From Lingula anatina (Eukaryota > Brachiopoda > Lingulata > Lingulida > Lingulidae), in NCBI RefSeq assembly GCF_001039355.2, contig NW_019775414.1:739683-803682 (forward strand): 64,000 nucleotides of DNA. Direction: 5' to 3'. The position numbers and the translations under genes are program-made. Numbering within the stretch: position 1 is the first letter of the stretch; every line of letters begins with the position of its first letter. This document shows positions 41,401-53,232 of the stretch, piece by piece. The notes beneath the pieces were generated by a model. It was not told the DNA's origin. It ran no database searches and saw nothing but the letters and a program-made list of their open reading frames with translations.

Positions 41401-44400
41401 AGACGTTTCAAAAGTAAAACCTGAATATAAAAGGAAAGACCAATAAATCATCGTGGCATTTGTGAACTCCCAGCGTTTTAAAAAGCGAAAAGTATATTTA
41501 TCTGTATGCAGACGAGTTTTATTCCAAACAACGTCTAGTGGTATCGACATAACATAGTTTTCTACTTGGGTTGGAATATTGAAAATCATTGATTCCAATT
41601 TCGGGAATTTTTGCTTATAAAGAATGGACGTGACACAACCGCAAGGTCATGTTAGCATAGGAAAGGCCTATTTGGATGGACAAAACGAACGGACAATAGC
41701 GAGCAGTTGGGAAGACGAGGGAAAGCTACCGGCTGTGTTAAATAAATTTTTATCTTATTCTAACAGTATTTATTTTAGCTCAGGTATCTTTGGTTTAAAT
41801 CGGACGTGCACCGAAATGATATTTTAGATATTAATTTATTGCAAAAAAAAAAAAAAAAAAATTAACAAGATATCTCTCTCAAGGTTGTTTAAATTACTCA
41901 GTAAATTTGTATTTAACTGTGTCATGTAAAACTTTGGGCGATGAAAAAATCGTATGCCTAAAAATGGTCCTCAAGCTTAAAATGTTTATTGCAATAGCCC
42001 AATAATTATGGAGAACCGATTTCAGTCCTCCTAAAGTACCACAGGATATGACTAACTTATGGTGCAGTTGCTCCGATGGCTCACTTCCAATACCAAACTA
42101 CTGATGCAAGACTAAATTCCACTTACCTTTGCGAATGACTGAGCTATGATCGCCTGGTATATAATTGCCAGAGTCATCGACTGAACCCTGTAAAAAGTAC
42201 ATTTAAATTAAGATACGAAAAGTAATGAAGAAAATAATTTTTGTATTTTAAGAGCATGATAGATATCTGATATTGACTATAAATTAAGAGCTAGGATAAA
42301 TAAAATAACTTGAGTATAGGTAAAAGTTTTGATACATAAAATTACTATCTTAATCAAAAATGAGTATTGACCATTTATTTTCATCGCTTGATTTTAGTCA
42401 GAGCCATTTTTCTCTTAATTTATCAAATGAATAATGTTTCGTGTTAATGTTACGTGCTATTTCATTTAGTACACTTTTTCACACGCATTTACCTGCAAGC
42501 CAAAAAAATTGATTTCGTGAATAATTAAAAATATTTTGACAGTGAACCGATATATGTGTCTTGTGATTCGTCATAAAAATACAGCAGTCTTTTGCACTGG
42601 AATTAAGAACCCTTCTGAGAAACATGGGAATCATTAAGATTGAAACATTGTACTGTTTTTCATAACCTCGATATTAATTGACATCCCGGGGGCATTGTCA
42701 TTCCTAATGTTTGCCTAACGAAATTCCTCTGTGAACTATAACAACTATACGAGTAAGAAAGCACCTAAAATATACACTTTTTCAGCGTGCAACATGTTAA
42801 GGCAACAGGGGCTTGCACGGCTGAAAATCAAACTTCTGTTAATAAAAATAAGTTTTGACACCATTATTTGTCGATGGATCGGGGTTAAATCTTCGAAAAT
42901 TGGGGTCGTCATTCTAGCACCCCGTCACTCTTTGATCCCTGGAAACTCGAGCTTCTTCTTATGCAAAATGTATCTCTCGTATTTAATTGGCATTAAAACC
43001 AAAGCCTTAGATCAGGTGCCAGTTTAATTACCTTTCTTTTCGCAAATTGCTACGGACTCACACTACCGATACCGAGTCGCTATGGTTTTTCTACAATATT
43101 GTTTTTTATACATCTGTCCCAAGGAGCGCAGAAATCAAACCAATGTTTTGTGCGTTTCAAAAGTATTTCATATCAGTCTGGAACTTGAATCAGTGCCATA
43201 TGACCTATTAATTAAGTGTGTCCACTTTAATTGGGCAGCGTTTAGTGGCCAGTTGATCCGGCCGATTTCTATTTAGACAGACCTTGTGTCAATATTCGGT
43301 GTTACTTAAAACTTCGGAAAAGTATCTACTTGTTGGTGATTAAATTCACCACAGAAGGGGCAATACGTATTTGTAATAGAACTCTTCAGAAGTTGTACTT
43401 AACCCAATTATAAAACCTTACTCGTATGTACATCCTTCATAACCAGATTAGGACTACAGACGTATGAAATTGGATTTTTTATGTGATTTCACTGACGGTA
43501 AAAGAAAACTTGAGTGTACCGAATGGCCTACTCTCCTTCTGTTCCTTGTTTTGAAAGCTTAATTAGCGTAATAGGCTCTTTGCAGGGGTCTAAACTTTAT
43601 CTCCTCAATGAAGAAAAATAATTCGAATTTTTTAGGGAGAACGCGTACAAAAACCGTGGTACGGCGCGCTACTTTGATGTAGGAGGAAGATTGGGCTATC
43701 TCCACCTCGTCGATCAAGTCTAATTATTCATCATCTGACAAAATACACAAGCGCTGAAAAGGGGGATTAGCGCAGACAAAAGGAGGGTTGATCGTGGACC
43801 AAAACACTGATGTTAAAACTGCAGGTAGCTCGCAATGCACTCCCTCACCCAGGCTAAAATACTAAGCGAACGATCGTCTGCTTCAGGCCAAAAAGATGCT
43901 ATTTTAGATCTGGATACTAACAGCATGTTGTAGTGACACACTAAATGCCAGAAATATATCCAAGAATTCCAGGAACAAAGTAAAATGGCACCCCTATCAA
44001 ATAATTGCAAACATGAATTTTAAACCTAAAAAATTTCATTCAACGACACTGATGTAATAATATTGGAATAATATTTTGTTGGGTTTGTTCATGGCTTCGA
44101 ATACAATTTGCACCGACTGCCTTCTCAAAGAAATCCGAGTTATCTTCCCGATTCCCCGATGGCTATGTTTTTGTTTTGATAGCTGCTGTCAAATGTAACC
44201 AACCAAATACATGTTACTTTACCATTACCAAAAACATACTGGCTTCCCATGTTCATTTCTGCTATCAATACGCGAACACTACATGCTATAAATTACAAAA
44301 ACGGGATATCTGAATTATTTTCTGTCAGAAGCTATATAAGTCGTCAATAATTAAATCCTTCTATCTAGATGTATCCCTCTATCTAGATGTGATCAATTTT

Positions 44401-47400
44401 ACGAATGATAGTGTTCCTTCCTCCTTCAGTCATTTACAGATGATAATAATGAATCGCTCGTCTAACAGACAAAGATCATATCAGTAAGGTTCGTCGACCT
44501 TTAATTTACTCCTGATTTTCCTAAATATCATTTCATCGAGATTGAGAGTATCAGTCAATCAATGCGTAAAATTTGAATGAACTTTCTCTTCCCTTTCCTA
44601 TATCATTTCGCTGAAACAGACAATAATCAAGGGCTCATTCAATTGCTTCTAATGGAGATAAAGCCCCGGCTCTATTGATTTGATTCTTATATTCAACATT
44701 AGCCCTGCTCAAGCGTGTTGTGTAATATTAATCATTAACTAGAGAGTTTGTCAAATTAGCGTTATTTTACAAGCTACATTCGCACCATCTGGGTAACAGA
44801 AGGGCGACAGTTTACAACGATTTTACTGTCACTACAATGTGCATGCTTAAGTCTCCCAGTGAAAGGAGGAAATTCTCAAAGAAAATTACCAGTCAGATGA
44901 AATAAAGAAATACCAACATTTGAATGCATTTGACTGTGTATTTTGTAGATCAGCGTCCCTGGTCACGTGATAAAAATCTCACTCGCTTTCATTTTGCAGA
45001 ATAAAATTATTGGCAATGTCTGTCTAGACATTTTATTCAGTTATACAGTTACCCAGGTTCAAATGTCAACACTGCATACTTTTTACCATGTTTGAAAGAT
45101 GCATCTGGTCGATCTGAGAATAAAACAAAGCAATCGATCTCGCCTCTTTCATGCACCACGGCTCATGAAATTCTGCTTATCAAAGACTTTATTAAATATG
45201 TACTACTCGAGTTTTATTAAATCAGGGAAATAACTTAATAAGCCACACAAAATGCCGTGCTTTAACAATTTAACAGTGAAAACGCACTACGGCTAAACTT
45301 GATTTCACTGTCAATACAAGAATATGTTTGCCAGCCCCCGATGCACTGTGTTTTTCAATGTTTCGGTGCCATTTATATATAGGTAGGGGCGGATAAGCTG
45401 GGTTGCATTACATTTCAAATGTAATTGCAAACACCTAATTTCAACCTGGGCATTGAGAGTTGAGCAATGCTTTGTTTTTCTTCCTCACTGCAACTAACAG
45501 TTCATTGCTGTTAGACTACAGTTTTCAACACCTCCGATGAAAAGCTATTGTGCCCTCTTATTTTGGACAACTACCATGTAATCCTTGGTAAGGCGGAGGC
45601 ATGCTCTTGTGTAACACCTGACGTGTTCACAAACTATTGTCCAAGAAATTGTTACCCTTTCAAGGAGACTTATTGCCATCTGTTTGAGATCAAATGCAGG
45701 GTTTTAGTACGCTAGACATAATAATCAACTTTTATCCGTTTTTATTTTTCTTTCGCAGCTTTCTGCAATTTTCCACGTATTTATTTGTCTATTAATATTT
45801 ATTCTTCATCTATTTTGAATAAAATGAGAATAGTTAAGATCAGATTTATCACACTGCAATTTTCCAATCTTTAAATACATATCCTTACCCCGCCAACAAG
45901 TTGAGAACAAAAAAATATATAAATAAAAACATGTCTTAAACTATTCAATTTGACCTTTGTTGAAATGAGTTCTAAATTATGTTCGTTGAATTTATAAGCG
46001 AATAAATATTGTGCAAAAACTTAATTTTCCAGGTTCATAAAAATAAATATTTAATGAGTGGTTTACAATCTACTTAATTTAGTTCAAAAATATTTCACGC
46101 CGAATTAAGATGATCGTATTTTGATGAAGAACATAAATTTAAACGCGTTTCTTGTAATAAAACAATTTAAAAAAACCTTATTTTTTACAAAAAAATCCCC
46201 AACCTACCCATATTTTCACTACTGTGGTTCTAATTGCTAGATGTCCTATTATTAAACAAGGTTTATCTACGCTCAAATAATAATAAAAATAACATTCTTC
46301 TGTTCTCGAGTATCCGGCCTTTTGCACTTTTCATTAAGAATTGAGAGAAGTGTGTCTCTTCGGCGTAGTGTTACTCAAAGCAAGCCACAATAAACGCAAT
46401 TACCAGCCTTATAAAATACAGAAAAGTTGCCACACATAATGTTATTACAAGTATTGCGACTGTTTATGCATCTCTTCGACAAGAAAAAAAGAATGCCAAT
46501 GTCTAAAATTCGGAATGAACCTCTTATTTGAATTCGATGCGCCTGCCATTGAATTCACTTAATTTGGGCTTTACCTCGCGTAACACACCGTAATTAGGAG
46601 ATCCTGTTCGGTCGCCTACCCGAATTTATATATCTGACTCAAAACCCGCCCGTCTGTAAAAGTAAGCATAACATATACTTACTCACTAGCAGCACAAATT
46701 TATGGGACGTTTAAAGAGCGAAAAAAGCGAAAACATATAGGTAAAGGTCCAGATGAGAACTTAAACCGCCATTAATTTTGGCTTTGATCTGAGCAGCGCG
46801 TTTATATATTTTACACCTCTGATTAGACGTCCGACATTCACCTTACATCAGTTATTGGGTTTTCAAGTAAATCTAGAAGTGAAAGTTAAAAGTGGGCCCC
46901 ACATATCTGTATGCCCGGCCTCACCACGCACAAATAAACACAGGGCAAAAACTCGACGGCTTTATTCAAGAGGTTTGAGCTAGATTTCGAACTGGATCAA
47001 ATGTTCATTTCTTAAAACAATGCCTATTTCTCCTTTGAAGTCTTGGTCACCTGATCCCCTCAACGATCAATCAAAAATCCGAATTTTTTCACATGAGAGA
47101 ATCTCGACACTCTGTAAATATCTGGATGTAATTTTGGGTAATTGACTTGCCTAGTAGGTTGAGTGATAAGAACGGACTGAATTAAGATTTTCGCCGTCCA
47201 CAAGCTTCCAATAATATACATATTTAAATAAGTTTTGTTTTATTATGATAAGCTGTGCCTTTTTCAATAAGTCTTAAAATGTTCTGATTTGATTTCTATA
47301 TGCCAATTTAAATCTCGTTTTATTTATTTTATATCTCTAGTTTTATAGGCTTGATCCACATCATGAAAGGTGATCAAAATTTTTGATTGACCCACGCATG

Positions 47401-50400
47401 TGTGTCTGATCAACTCCGAGAACGTAAGCATAATTAACGGACAAGACAGTCTTAAGATCAGATCACCGTGAGAACCCCCGGACAGGGTAGATTTCGCCCA
47501 GATTAATACAAAATCGGTTACGGACGAATAGCTTTTAATTCCGAAACAGTATGTTGTCATCTCTCTTGATACCAAAACACAGGTAAATTGAACGCTACAA
47601 CCTGTCATGATCAGTCATCTTCCTAATCTAATATTATAAAATATTTATCTGGTTTAATAAGCGCCCCACTACGTTATTACATCTTATCGAGAAATGAAAT
47701 CATTGATACTATGAAACCACAGACAGGTAGTTTCTCACCTCCCCCAGTTAATTATCCCTTCCAACCTCGGGATATTTCTCTAACACCCGGGCACCACATT
47801 GTTGTTTCCATGTACGCTAATGATATCAAATATTTTCTTACAACCAAATAATTCAGAGTTATCAAATAAAAGTTGTGTACAAAAAAGAAAATGGCCGCTT
47901 CCTGTCAGTTAAAGGGTTCTTTCGATAGCGTCTGCGTGTGCCTTTATCGTTCCGATTATTTGCCTGCCTAAATTATAATAATTTTGAATCGTAGGGAGTA
48001 CAAGACTTAAACAGCGAAGAAGCAAAGAAGGAAAATACAACTTCTCCTACTTTCTGACATGATGCCATGTAACATCACACTTCATGCAATTAGTGAAAAT
48101 AACACAAAATGAAAGGAATATAAAACCATGTTTTTCTTCGGATTTCATGGATATTGCATGCGACATAAGACGCGTGGTCTACCTCAAATTATTCTCCGTT
48201 GAATCGAATCGTGTTTATAAGTTTATACAGAGTAGGGAAATCAGTAAGAATTGAATATTTTTAATTGAGGGGATTCAAATAACAACTAGTTCAATTCAAC
48301 AATTACTTCTCCCTTGCTGCTGACAGAATTAATCAGACTTTTAGCCTAACAACGTCGCACCACCACTCGCACTTTTTTCGTACACAGAGACTGTATTTTA
48401 ACCCTATCAGATAAAAAGGAAAATATCCATAAATAAGACACCTTGGAGTTTTTTTGAGGTCAAAGGCATGGAGCGGCCATATTGAATTCCTGCATAGATA
48501 TTTTTTGTTCTTGGTTATCTTCAGACAAGTTCACAGCCAAGAAACTATTTTTATTCGCCGAGGTCTGAAGTTACACAAGTTGGTATGGAAGGGGGTGAGG
48601 GCTGGAGTTAAAAATTACTCCACTTTCATCCACTGAAGTCACTCCAATCTGGGCACTTAAAGCTACATATATCCAACAATTCAAGGGTAGTTTTCTAATA
48701 CATATGGTTGTCTTCTTTTAAGAGGGTTTTTTTTCCAAATTTACTAATTTTTACGGCATTTTTTGTGTGTTAAGTAACAGTTTGGGAAACCATTCTTTAA
48801 GTGTCCTTTTTTCATACCGGAGCAATCAAAATAAAAAAATCTAGAAGCATGACCTACATGAATAAATATCAGCTGCAAAATAATAATAAAATCCCCGTCT
48901 TACCTGTCCATCCTCGATTCCCAACATGGAGGATCCATGAAGACTGAGAGCTGTTTCCTGGTCTAGGCCGTGTGTATGAGCTCCGTGAAGGTCGGGCCGG
49001 GGTACGGTGTGTCCACTGTACAGCCTGCGGTCGTAGGGTCCCGGCAGGGCGGGGTGCATTTGTGAGAGCGGGTCATCCCGCCGTAGTACACTCCTGGAGT
49101 CTTGGAGCTGTGGGTACTGGTGGTGTGGTTGAAAACTGTTGGCGAAGTGAGAGTAAGGGTCTGCTGCATTCACGGCATGGTGATGGAAGTCCTGTTGTGG
49201 CGGTAGGTTGTGGTAGGGTGGTGGAAAGTAAGGCGGTTGGAAGTCCGTGCTGGGGTTGTGTGAGAGACGGGGAGCCGTGGAGAAAGATGAAGATCCTACG
49301 GAGCTCACCCCCAGCTGTGCTAAACTGGTGTGAGCCACAAAGTCGGTTCGCCTGTCCTATAAAACAGAAACAAAAACACAACGTGAAATTTACCATCGAT
49401 TGCCAAATAGCCCCCCGAAACAAAACAACAGCAATCTATTATGAGGACCACTAAAGTAGTCTTAATTTGGATCTATGTATGTTGTTGGCTGGAGGGCGGG
49501 CTGACCTACGTACCTCCATTGGCAAATGCATAACAACGATTGTTCAGATGATACAGATACAACCCCTCCGAGAATCCTCTGTATTTAGCTGTAGGTTCAG
49601 ACTGGCTGAGTGCCGCAGGGCGTGCAAGGCGGACCGTAAGGGCACGGACGGCAAAAAGGCTACGCAAGGCCAACCCGTGACTCAATGAATGACATACGAT
49701 ATTTACACAAACACATCAGAATCGATTCAATCAAACAGTACGCGGGAAAGAAGCCCGACTATCCTCCTAGTTAGTAGACGATGGTAAGCTGAAATAGCAT
49801 CAAGTCCTGCCTCTCCCAGCCTTCAACCCTATCTCAGTGGCTGCGCTTTAACAGCGACACAAGCGTGCTGTGCTAAGACAGGAAACAAGGCCTACTCGTT
49901 AAGTGTCGCGTTCAGCCGTAGAACGTCATCACCAAGTGGCTATCAATATGCACACGACGACAGGCAACGTACGTGTCTGCCACTCGGTGCTCATCCAGCA
50001 TTGGACAAATACCAAAAAAACCTACACTACCTGACATAACTAAAAACCTGGATCCCCATAAAATCCAGCCTCCACCAGGCCATACAGTTTTAATAGACTA
50101 AGGACCCCTCCTAAGGCCAAAGAAATGTTCGATCCCTGGGGCCGTATATACTGTATTCCTTACACGTGGGTGATTATGCATTGTAAACTGCACGGTTGTG
50201 TTAAGAAACTACAGCTACAGAATCCTTGTGAAAGTAAATACACTATTTTTTAAACGTGCCATCAACAAACCATCGACCATCGATGGGAAACACGCGAGAA
50301 AGAACAAATTTGTGAGTAAAACAGGAAATCATTTAATTGATTAAACGCGCTTTCAAATGGCGCGGTTCGCATAGAAGTAAATGATAAAGAACGCTTTCAA

Positions 50401-53178
50401 CGAAATGTAAACAATTATGTTTAAAGAACGCCAAAGAAATCTTAATTGAACGTCTTCTTACTACTCCCAATTAAAATTAAATCAAAAGTATTGAAAATCA
50501 CGTTAGCTAAAACAGCACCGAGTCCATTTGAAATGATCAGGAGCTATTTAATACAGTATAACCAATACCTTACACCAACAAGACTCGTGTATCAATACTT
50601 ATTTGTCTTAGAGCTATAACGCCGGCTAAAACCTTATCAATATTGGAACGGTGTGATCTGACCTCTGTGGCACCGTAGGCTCCGAACGCCGAGGGCATCT
50701 CGGACGCAAAGATCTCTTTTTTCGGCGAATCCAATTGGCCGTCCTGGAGCAGTCGGTTCTTGTATGCTGCCGCGGCGAGGGAGAGTGGGGTATCTGACGT
50801 CGCGATCGGGCTCAGCTGGGCCATGGTACACCGCGCTTTTCACCTCTCGCTGGCTGACAATATACTAAAGCACTGACGTTAAGCAACGGAGTGGGCCAAC
50901 ACGCTTGTAGTAAAGTACTGTCCAATCTCCAGGAGCTCTTGGTTTCAAATAACCCGTGGCTATGTTGTCCTTAGCTTTCAAACGCGACTGATAATTGCCA
51001 ATGGCGTAATTGTGTGGTTCTGGTCTTTTCAACCACTTATTTTCTGATAGTTAATTGTAATCAGTGCGATCTGTTCGCTTTTAATACTGCCCCTGGCTAC
51101 GTGTTACACAATAGAGTAAGCCGCGATCGTCCGTTCTGTGATGTGTCTATTGTCCCCTCAATTGTCCACTACTGGTCGAGGAAGTGGTTCTTGGACCATT
51201 TAGCACACTTATAACACATTCCCCGGCCGGTAATGTTTGACACAGCGGTAACACTTTGATCATGATATACACCTTTTCTAAATAAATTCAGGGTCTTCCC
51301 TGAATCATCAAGGGAGAAGCACAAAGCAGGTAGTGCCTAATTAACCTCAAAGCGACGCGCACCAGTTTACTGTCCCTTATTAAGTGAAAGTACAGCACAA
51401 GTCATATATATATATAAACAACACCTTCAAGTACCTGGTTATTCAATGGAGTTCTACGGTAGGGCATCTTTGAAACAACAAGACAGAGAAAAACGGGGCG
51501 ATGCCCGCGCCCTCTGATGATAGAAATGAAAATTAATGAGTTCGGGTTTCTTTATCAAATGGAGATTTTAAGTCGATGCGGTTGCGCACGTGTGGAAATT
51601 ACGTTATTGTGATTGGCCGAATGATATATGGGGGTACACATTTCGCGTTTATTTGATAATTGTGTCAGTAAACAAAGATCGCGGGTTTAATGAACTGCTT
51701 AACAGTTCATTCTGCACCAATCGAACGTCTGCATCAAAAACTATTACGACATTCAAAAGTCAGAGACTTCGGAACGTGATCCGGAGGATAGAAAAGTTGT
51801 TGATTTTATTTCAATTATCGTACAGTATAAAGCGTAATTTGTCAGCCGCAAAAAGCTCAGGTGGCAGTTTCTGTTAAGTCTACGTGAAGTGGACAATCAG
51901 TTAAGTCTTTAGCTTACTTTATTTGCGGTCTGATTGAGCCTTTAATAGATGCAGTAGCCCCATGCGGAGTAGCACAGTATCATATAAATCCAGCACTTAC
52001 TATGAAGACGTAAAGCGTACTCAAGCAGACTGGGGTACTTTTTATCTACAGGGCATCTCTATGTTACAATAACATAGCTAAAATTGCACTCAGTTCCCGA
52101 AAATTTTCTAGGCCAAGAAGTGAAAATTTAGTTTGAAAACTCAATGAAAAAAATGTGGAAAAAGTTAACATTTTGCACAAGCTCTTTTCAGTCCATTTCG
52201 TAATACGTCCTGGCGTTCTTGATAAATTGACGCAAGAGGCGTTTAATTGGACATAACAGACTGCAAAATCCGCCAAAATCTCACCTTTACTCTTCCATTT
52301 TATATGTGTTATTTTCTTTGAAGAGAGGCATCGTGTGCGTTCTCCTCGAATTGTTTACGGGAGGTACAAATTCCCTTTAATTACTGATGTAAGAAGACAC
52401 CAATATTTATAAATAAATGGCTGGGAGGGGATTCGATAGCTTTGAAATGCGGACTACTACATATGGGAACTACACATGGGAAGACGGCAGGCATGTGACT
52501 TTCATAACGCTCTCGCCGAGACCCTGCATGTGACACAGTTTGACAGCTCGAAACATATTACTAATAAGTCCTTCGCATGCAACTTAATAAATCTTCTTAT
52601 TTGACAGTCGTGAAATGCGGTGGGTTGGGAAATTGCAGCGGCGTATGTTTAGGTACATCATAACTCATACCTTGACGTAGATTGACGGAAATAAACGAAT
52701 ACCATCGACCTTATCTGGTCAGATCTCGTTCTTCTCCTTCAGGCAATGAGGATCCGTAGGACCATATATTTTCCTTTAATTATTCAATTGTTGTTTGTTT
52801 TGCTGGTCCTTCAAATCTATTCACGTTTGTCTATTTTTTCTTTGCTTTAGCTGCAGTGTTTTAGAAGTTCTTTAAAATTGTGAATTGTCCAAACTCCTAT
52901 ATCAACCGACACATACTCTACAGCCGGCGGGGTAGACACACATAGCACACACAAGTACGTTTACAAGGCACAAACTTGTGTACAACACAACTGACTTTCG
53001 CTATAATTTAGTAAATTCCCTGTTCAAATTAGACGTACGACTCGATCAAATATTTGTTGGGGCAAACGGATTGACACAGTAAATGAACAAGCGTAATGTA
53101 ATAATTCCTTTACCATATGTGGAATTTTTTTCTTTAAAAAAAAGGTGGATTTTTACGTACCTCAGTGTTGATCGGCAT
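29158..53178 (-). CDS. TFAP2: AP-2 family transcription factor (TFAP2), alternative first exons and a duplicated DNA-binding exon
   Basis: A nuclear sequence-specific DNA-binding protein that dimerises and typically binds GCCNNNGGC-like sites. Exons in transcript order: one of three candidate first exons (53161-53178, 50663-50824, 49514-49531), then 48904-49356, 42127-42187, 38414-38615, one of 34302-34420 or 33493-33611, 30149-30290 and 29158-29464. Every junction keeps frame and has GT..AG sites. Length is 481 aa from the 54-codon first exon, or 433 aa from either 6-codon first exon; human TFAP2A is about 437 aa. Family marks are [10 protein letters not shown] (activation region), [36 protein letters not shown], the basic [21 protein letters not shown] block, [15 protein letters not shown] and [16 protein letters not shown] of the helix-span-helix domain. 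Exon layout and phases match what I recall of vertebrate TFAP2A. Which vertebrate paralogue is closest cannot be judged by eye; an invertebrate single-copy AP-2 is likely. Confidence 0.93.
30149..30290 (-). CDS. TFAP2: AP-2 exon 6: first part of helix-span-helix domain
   Basis: 142 nt after a polypyrimidine tract and GCAG acceptor. It completes Gly, then [19 protein letters not shown], a lineage-variable stretch ([16 protein letters not shown]) and RRNMVLAS, ending in donor AG|GTGGGT (phase 2). Vertebrates have [22 protein letters not shown] here, so the LARDFGY and CETEFPA blocks anchor the call. Confidence 0.95.
30291..33492 (-). other. AP-2 intron between exon 5b and exon 6
   Basis: About 3.2 kb with no recognised exon or RNA gene. 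A block near 31950-32040 has several TAATTA-type homeodomain core sites and might be an enhancer, but this is only an impression from composition. Confidence 0.5.
33493..33611 (-). CDS. TFAP2: AP-2 exon 5b: alternative copy of the DNA-binding exon
   Basis: 119 nt with acceptor TGTCCCTACAG and donor GAAG|GTAGGT. It encodes (R)[18 protein letters not shown], then [21 protein letters not shown] and a split Gly. It has the same length and phases (in 2, out 1) as exon 5a, 690 nt upstream in the transcript, and shares 25 of 39 complete codons' residues with it. The LPAGRRKA core is intact. Differences fall in the basic region (K.K context SKN to NKD, Ser to Met, Lys to Thr) and in the following helix (two extra Cys). 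Using it in place of 5a gives a full-length protein with an altered DNA-binding surface. Confidence 0.88.
34302..34420 (-). CDS. TFAP2: AP-2 exon 5a: canonical-like DNA-binding exon
   Basis: 119 nt with acceptor CTACTTTTCTAG and donor GAAG|GTAAGA. It encodes (R)[18 protein letters not shown], then [21 protein letters not shown] and a split Gly. The [11 protein letters not shown] and LPAGRRKAA blocks are almost identical to vertebrate AP-2, so this is the ancestral-type copy. Its second half (PITLYSSV) departs from vertebrate NVTLLTSLV more than exon 5b (AVTLLTSLC) does. Confidence 0.93.
34421..38413 (-). other. AP-2 intron between exon 4 and exon 5a
   Basis: About 4 kb. I found no further copy of exon 5 and no other exon here; open frames are short and unrecognised. 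Confidence 0.55.
38414..38615 (-). CDS. TFAP2: AP-2 exon 4: conserved core upstream of the basic region
   Basis: 202 nt, acceptor TTTTCCAACCAG, donor AGAAG|GTAGGT (phase 2). After a variable start ([21 protein letters not shown]) it encodes [20 protein letters not shown] and [20 protein letters not shown], then LGGVLRR. This is practically identical to vertebrate AP-2 from VFCSVPGR onwards and is the strongest family evidence in the window. Confidence 0.96.
40140..40232 (-). pseudogene. Possible decayed third copy of AP-2 exon 5
   Basis: In an open minus-strand frame the residues [17 protein letters not shown] align with [17 protein letters not shown] of exon 5b, with one codon missing. Ten positions match (L P A G R A V T L T), and TTGCC.GCTGG and CGAAA are shared at the DNA level. 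Upstream similarity is weak, the basic region is not recognisable and no splice donor exists at the equivalent place. It also lies upstream of exon 4, not beside 5a/5b. It may be a relic or a chance match. Confidence 0.3.
41843..41861. repeat. Poly(A) tract, about 19 nt
   Basis: Uninterrupted A run in AP-2 intron 3. No retroposed sequence was recognised beside it. Confidence 0.9.
42127..42187 (-). CDS. TFAP2: AP-2 exon 3: short linker exon
   Basis: 61 nt between acceptor CTTTTTACAG and donor CAAAG|GTAAGT, encoding [20 protein letters not shown] plus one base. It matches in position and style the short vertebrate exon ending IPDQTVIKK. Phases (0 in, 1 out) fit exons 2 and 4 exactly, which confirms an exon too short to notice as an open frame. 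Confidence 0.9.
42188..48903 (-). other. AP-2 intron between exon 2 and exon 3 (6.7 kb)
   Basis: The largest AP-2 intron. No additional coding exon was found. The stretch around 44620-44760 is a candidate regulatory block by composition only (homeodomain-type ATTA cores in moderately GC sequence). Confidence 0.5.
48904..49356 (-). CDS. TFAP2: AP-2 exon 2: common N-terminal activation region
   Basis: 453 nt (151 codons), acceptor TTCTGTTTTATAG, donor GGACAG|GTAAGA, phase 0 at both ends. It begins [16 protein letters not shown], where vertebrates have DRHDG...LPQLG. It contains the AP-2 hallmark [10 protein letters not shown], a Pro/Gln/His-rich stretch with [17 protein letters not shown] and a segment ending SMLGIEDGQ. 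The PPxY-type motif is part of the AP-2 transactivation region. This exon is shared by all candidate first exons. Confidence 0.95.
49514..49531 (-). CDS. TFAP2: Candidate proximal alternative first exon of AP-2 (MHLPME)
   Basis: ATG CAT TTG CCA ATG GAG followed by the strong donor GTACGTAGG, in phase 0 with exon 2. The intron to exon 2 would be only 157 nt. It has the same form (short leader ending in Glu, GAG|GTACGT) as the distal candidate at 53161-53178. Vertebrate TFAP2A also has short alternative leaders spliced before the Asp of exon 2. No promoter motif was recognised upstream, so transcript evidence is needed. Confidence 0.45.
50663..50824 (-). CDS. TFAP2: Candidate first exon of AP-2 (54 codons)
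   Basis: ATG at 50824 in a near-ideal Kozak context (TACCATGGC), then 54 codons starting [10 protein letters not shown] and ending AFGAYGATE, with donor ACAGAG|GTCAGA in phase 0 to exon 2. It is more GC-rich than its surroundings, with a low-complexity Ala run and a Lys-rich SPKKE segment, consistent with a real coding N-terminus. I do not recognise the sequence from vertebrate AP-2. It would give a 481-residue protein. Confidence 0.7.
53161..53178 (-). CDS. TFAP2: Candidate distal alternative first exon of AP-2 (MPINTE)
   Basis: ATG CCG ATC AAC ACT GAG followed by donor GTACGTAA, phase 0 to exon 2. The start context is ACACCATGCC. A TATAAATA box lies 40-47 nt upstream on the same strand (53218-53225), preceded by CACGTG, which supports a promoter and first exon with a very short 5' UTR. 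It would give a 433-residue protein. Confidence 0.55.
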
Positions 53179-53217
53179 GGTGTCAACTGTTACCCGGATG
53201 AAGTTTGGTAAATAACT

Positions 53218-53232
53218 TATTTATAACACGTG
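53218..53232 (-). promoter_or_regulatory. TATA box and E-box for the distal AP-2 first exon
   Basis: On the minus strand CACGTG (53227-53232) is followed within a few bases by TATAAATA (53225-53218). Start of transcription would be expected about 25-30 nt further on, near 53190, just before the MPINTE start codon at 53178. The spacing is plausible; function is inferred. Confidence 0.45.

Larger units (their letters stand above)
38616..42126 (-). other. AP-2 intron between exon 3 and exon 4
   Basis: About 3.5 kb. It contains a possible degraded exon-5-like relic (40140-40232) and nothing else that I recognise. Confidence 0.5.

Noticed and set aside
48972-49454. Long plus-strand frame (160 codons) and another minus frame over 48.96-49.42 kb
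   Set aside because: These are antisense and out-of-frame shadows of AP-2 exon 2, whose GC-rich codons suppress stop codons in other frames.
52653-52705. Possible AP-2 leader frame with donor AAG|GTATGAG
   Set aside because: It ends in phase 2, which does not join in frame to exon 2 (phase 0).
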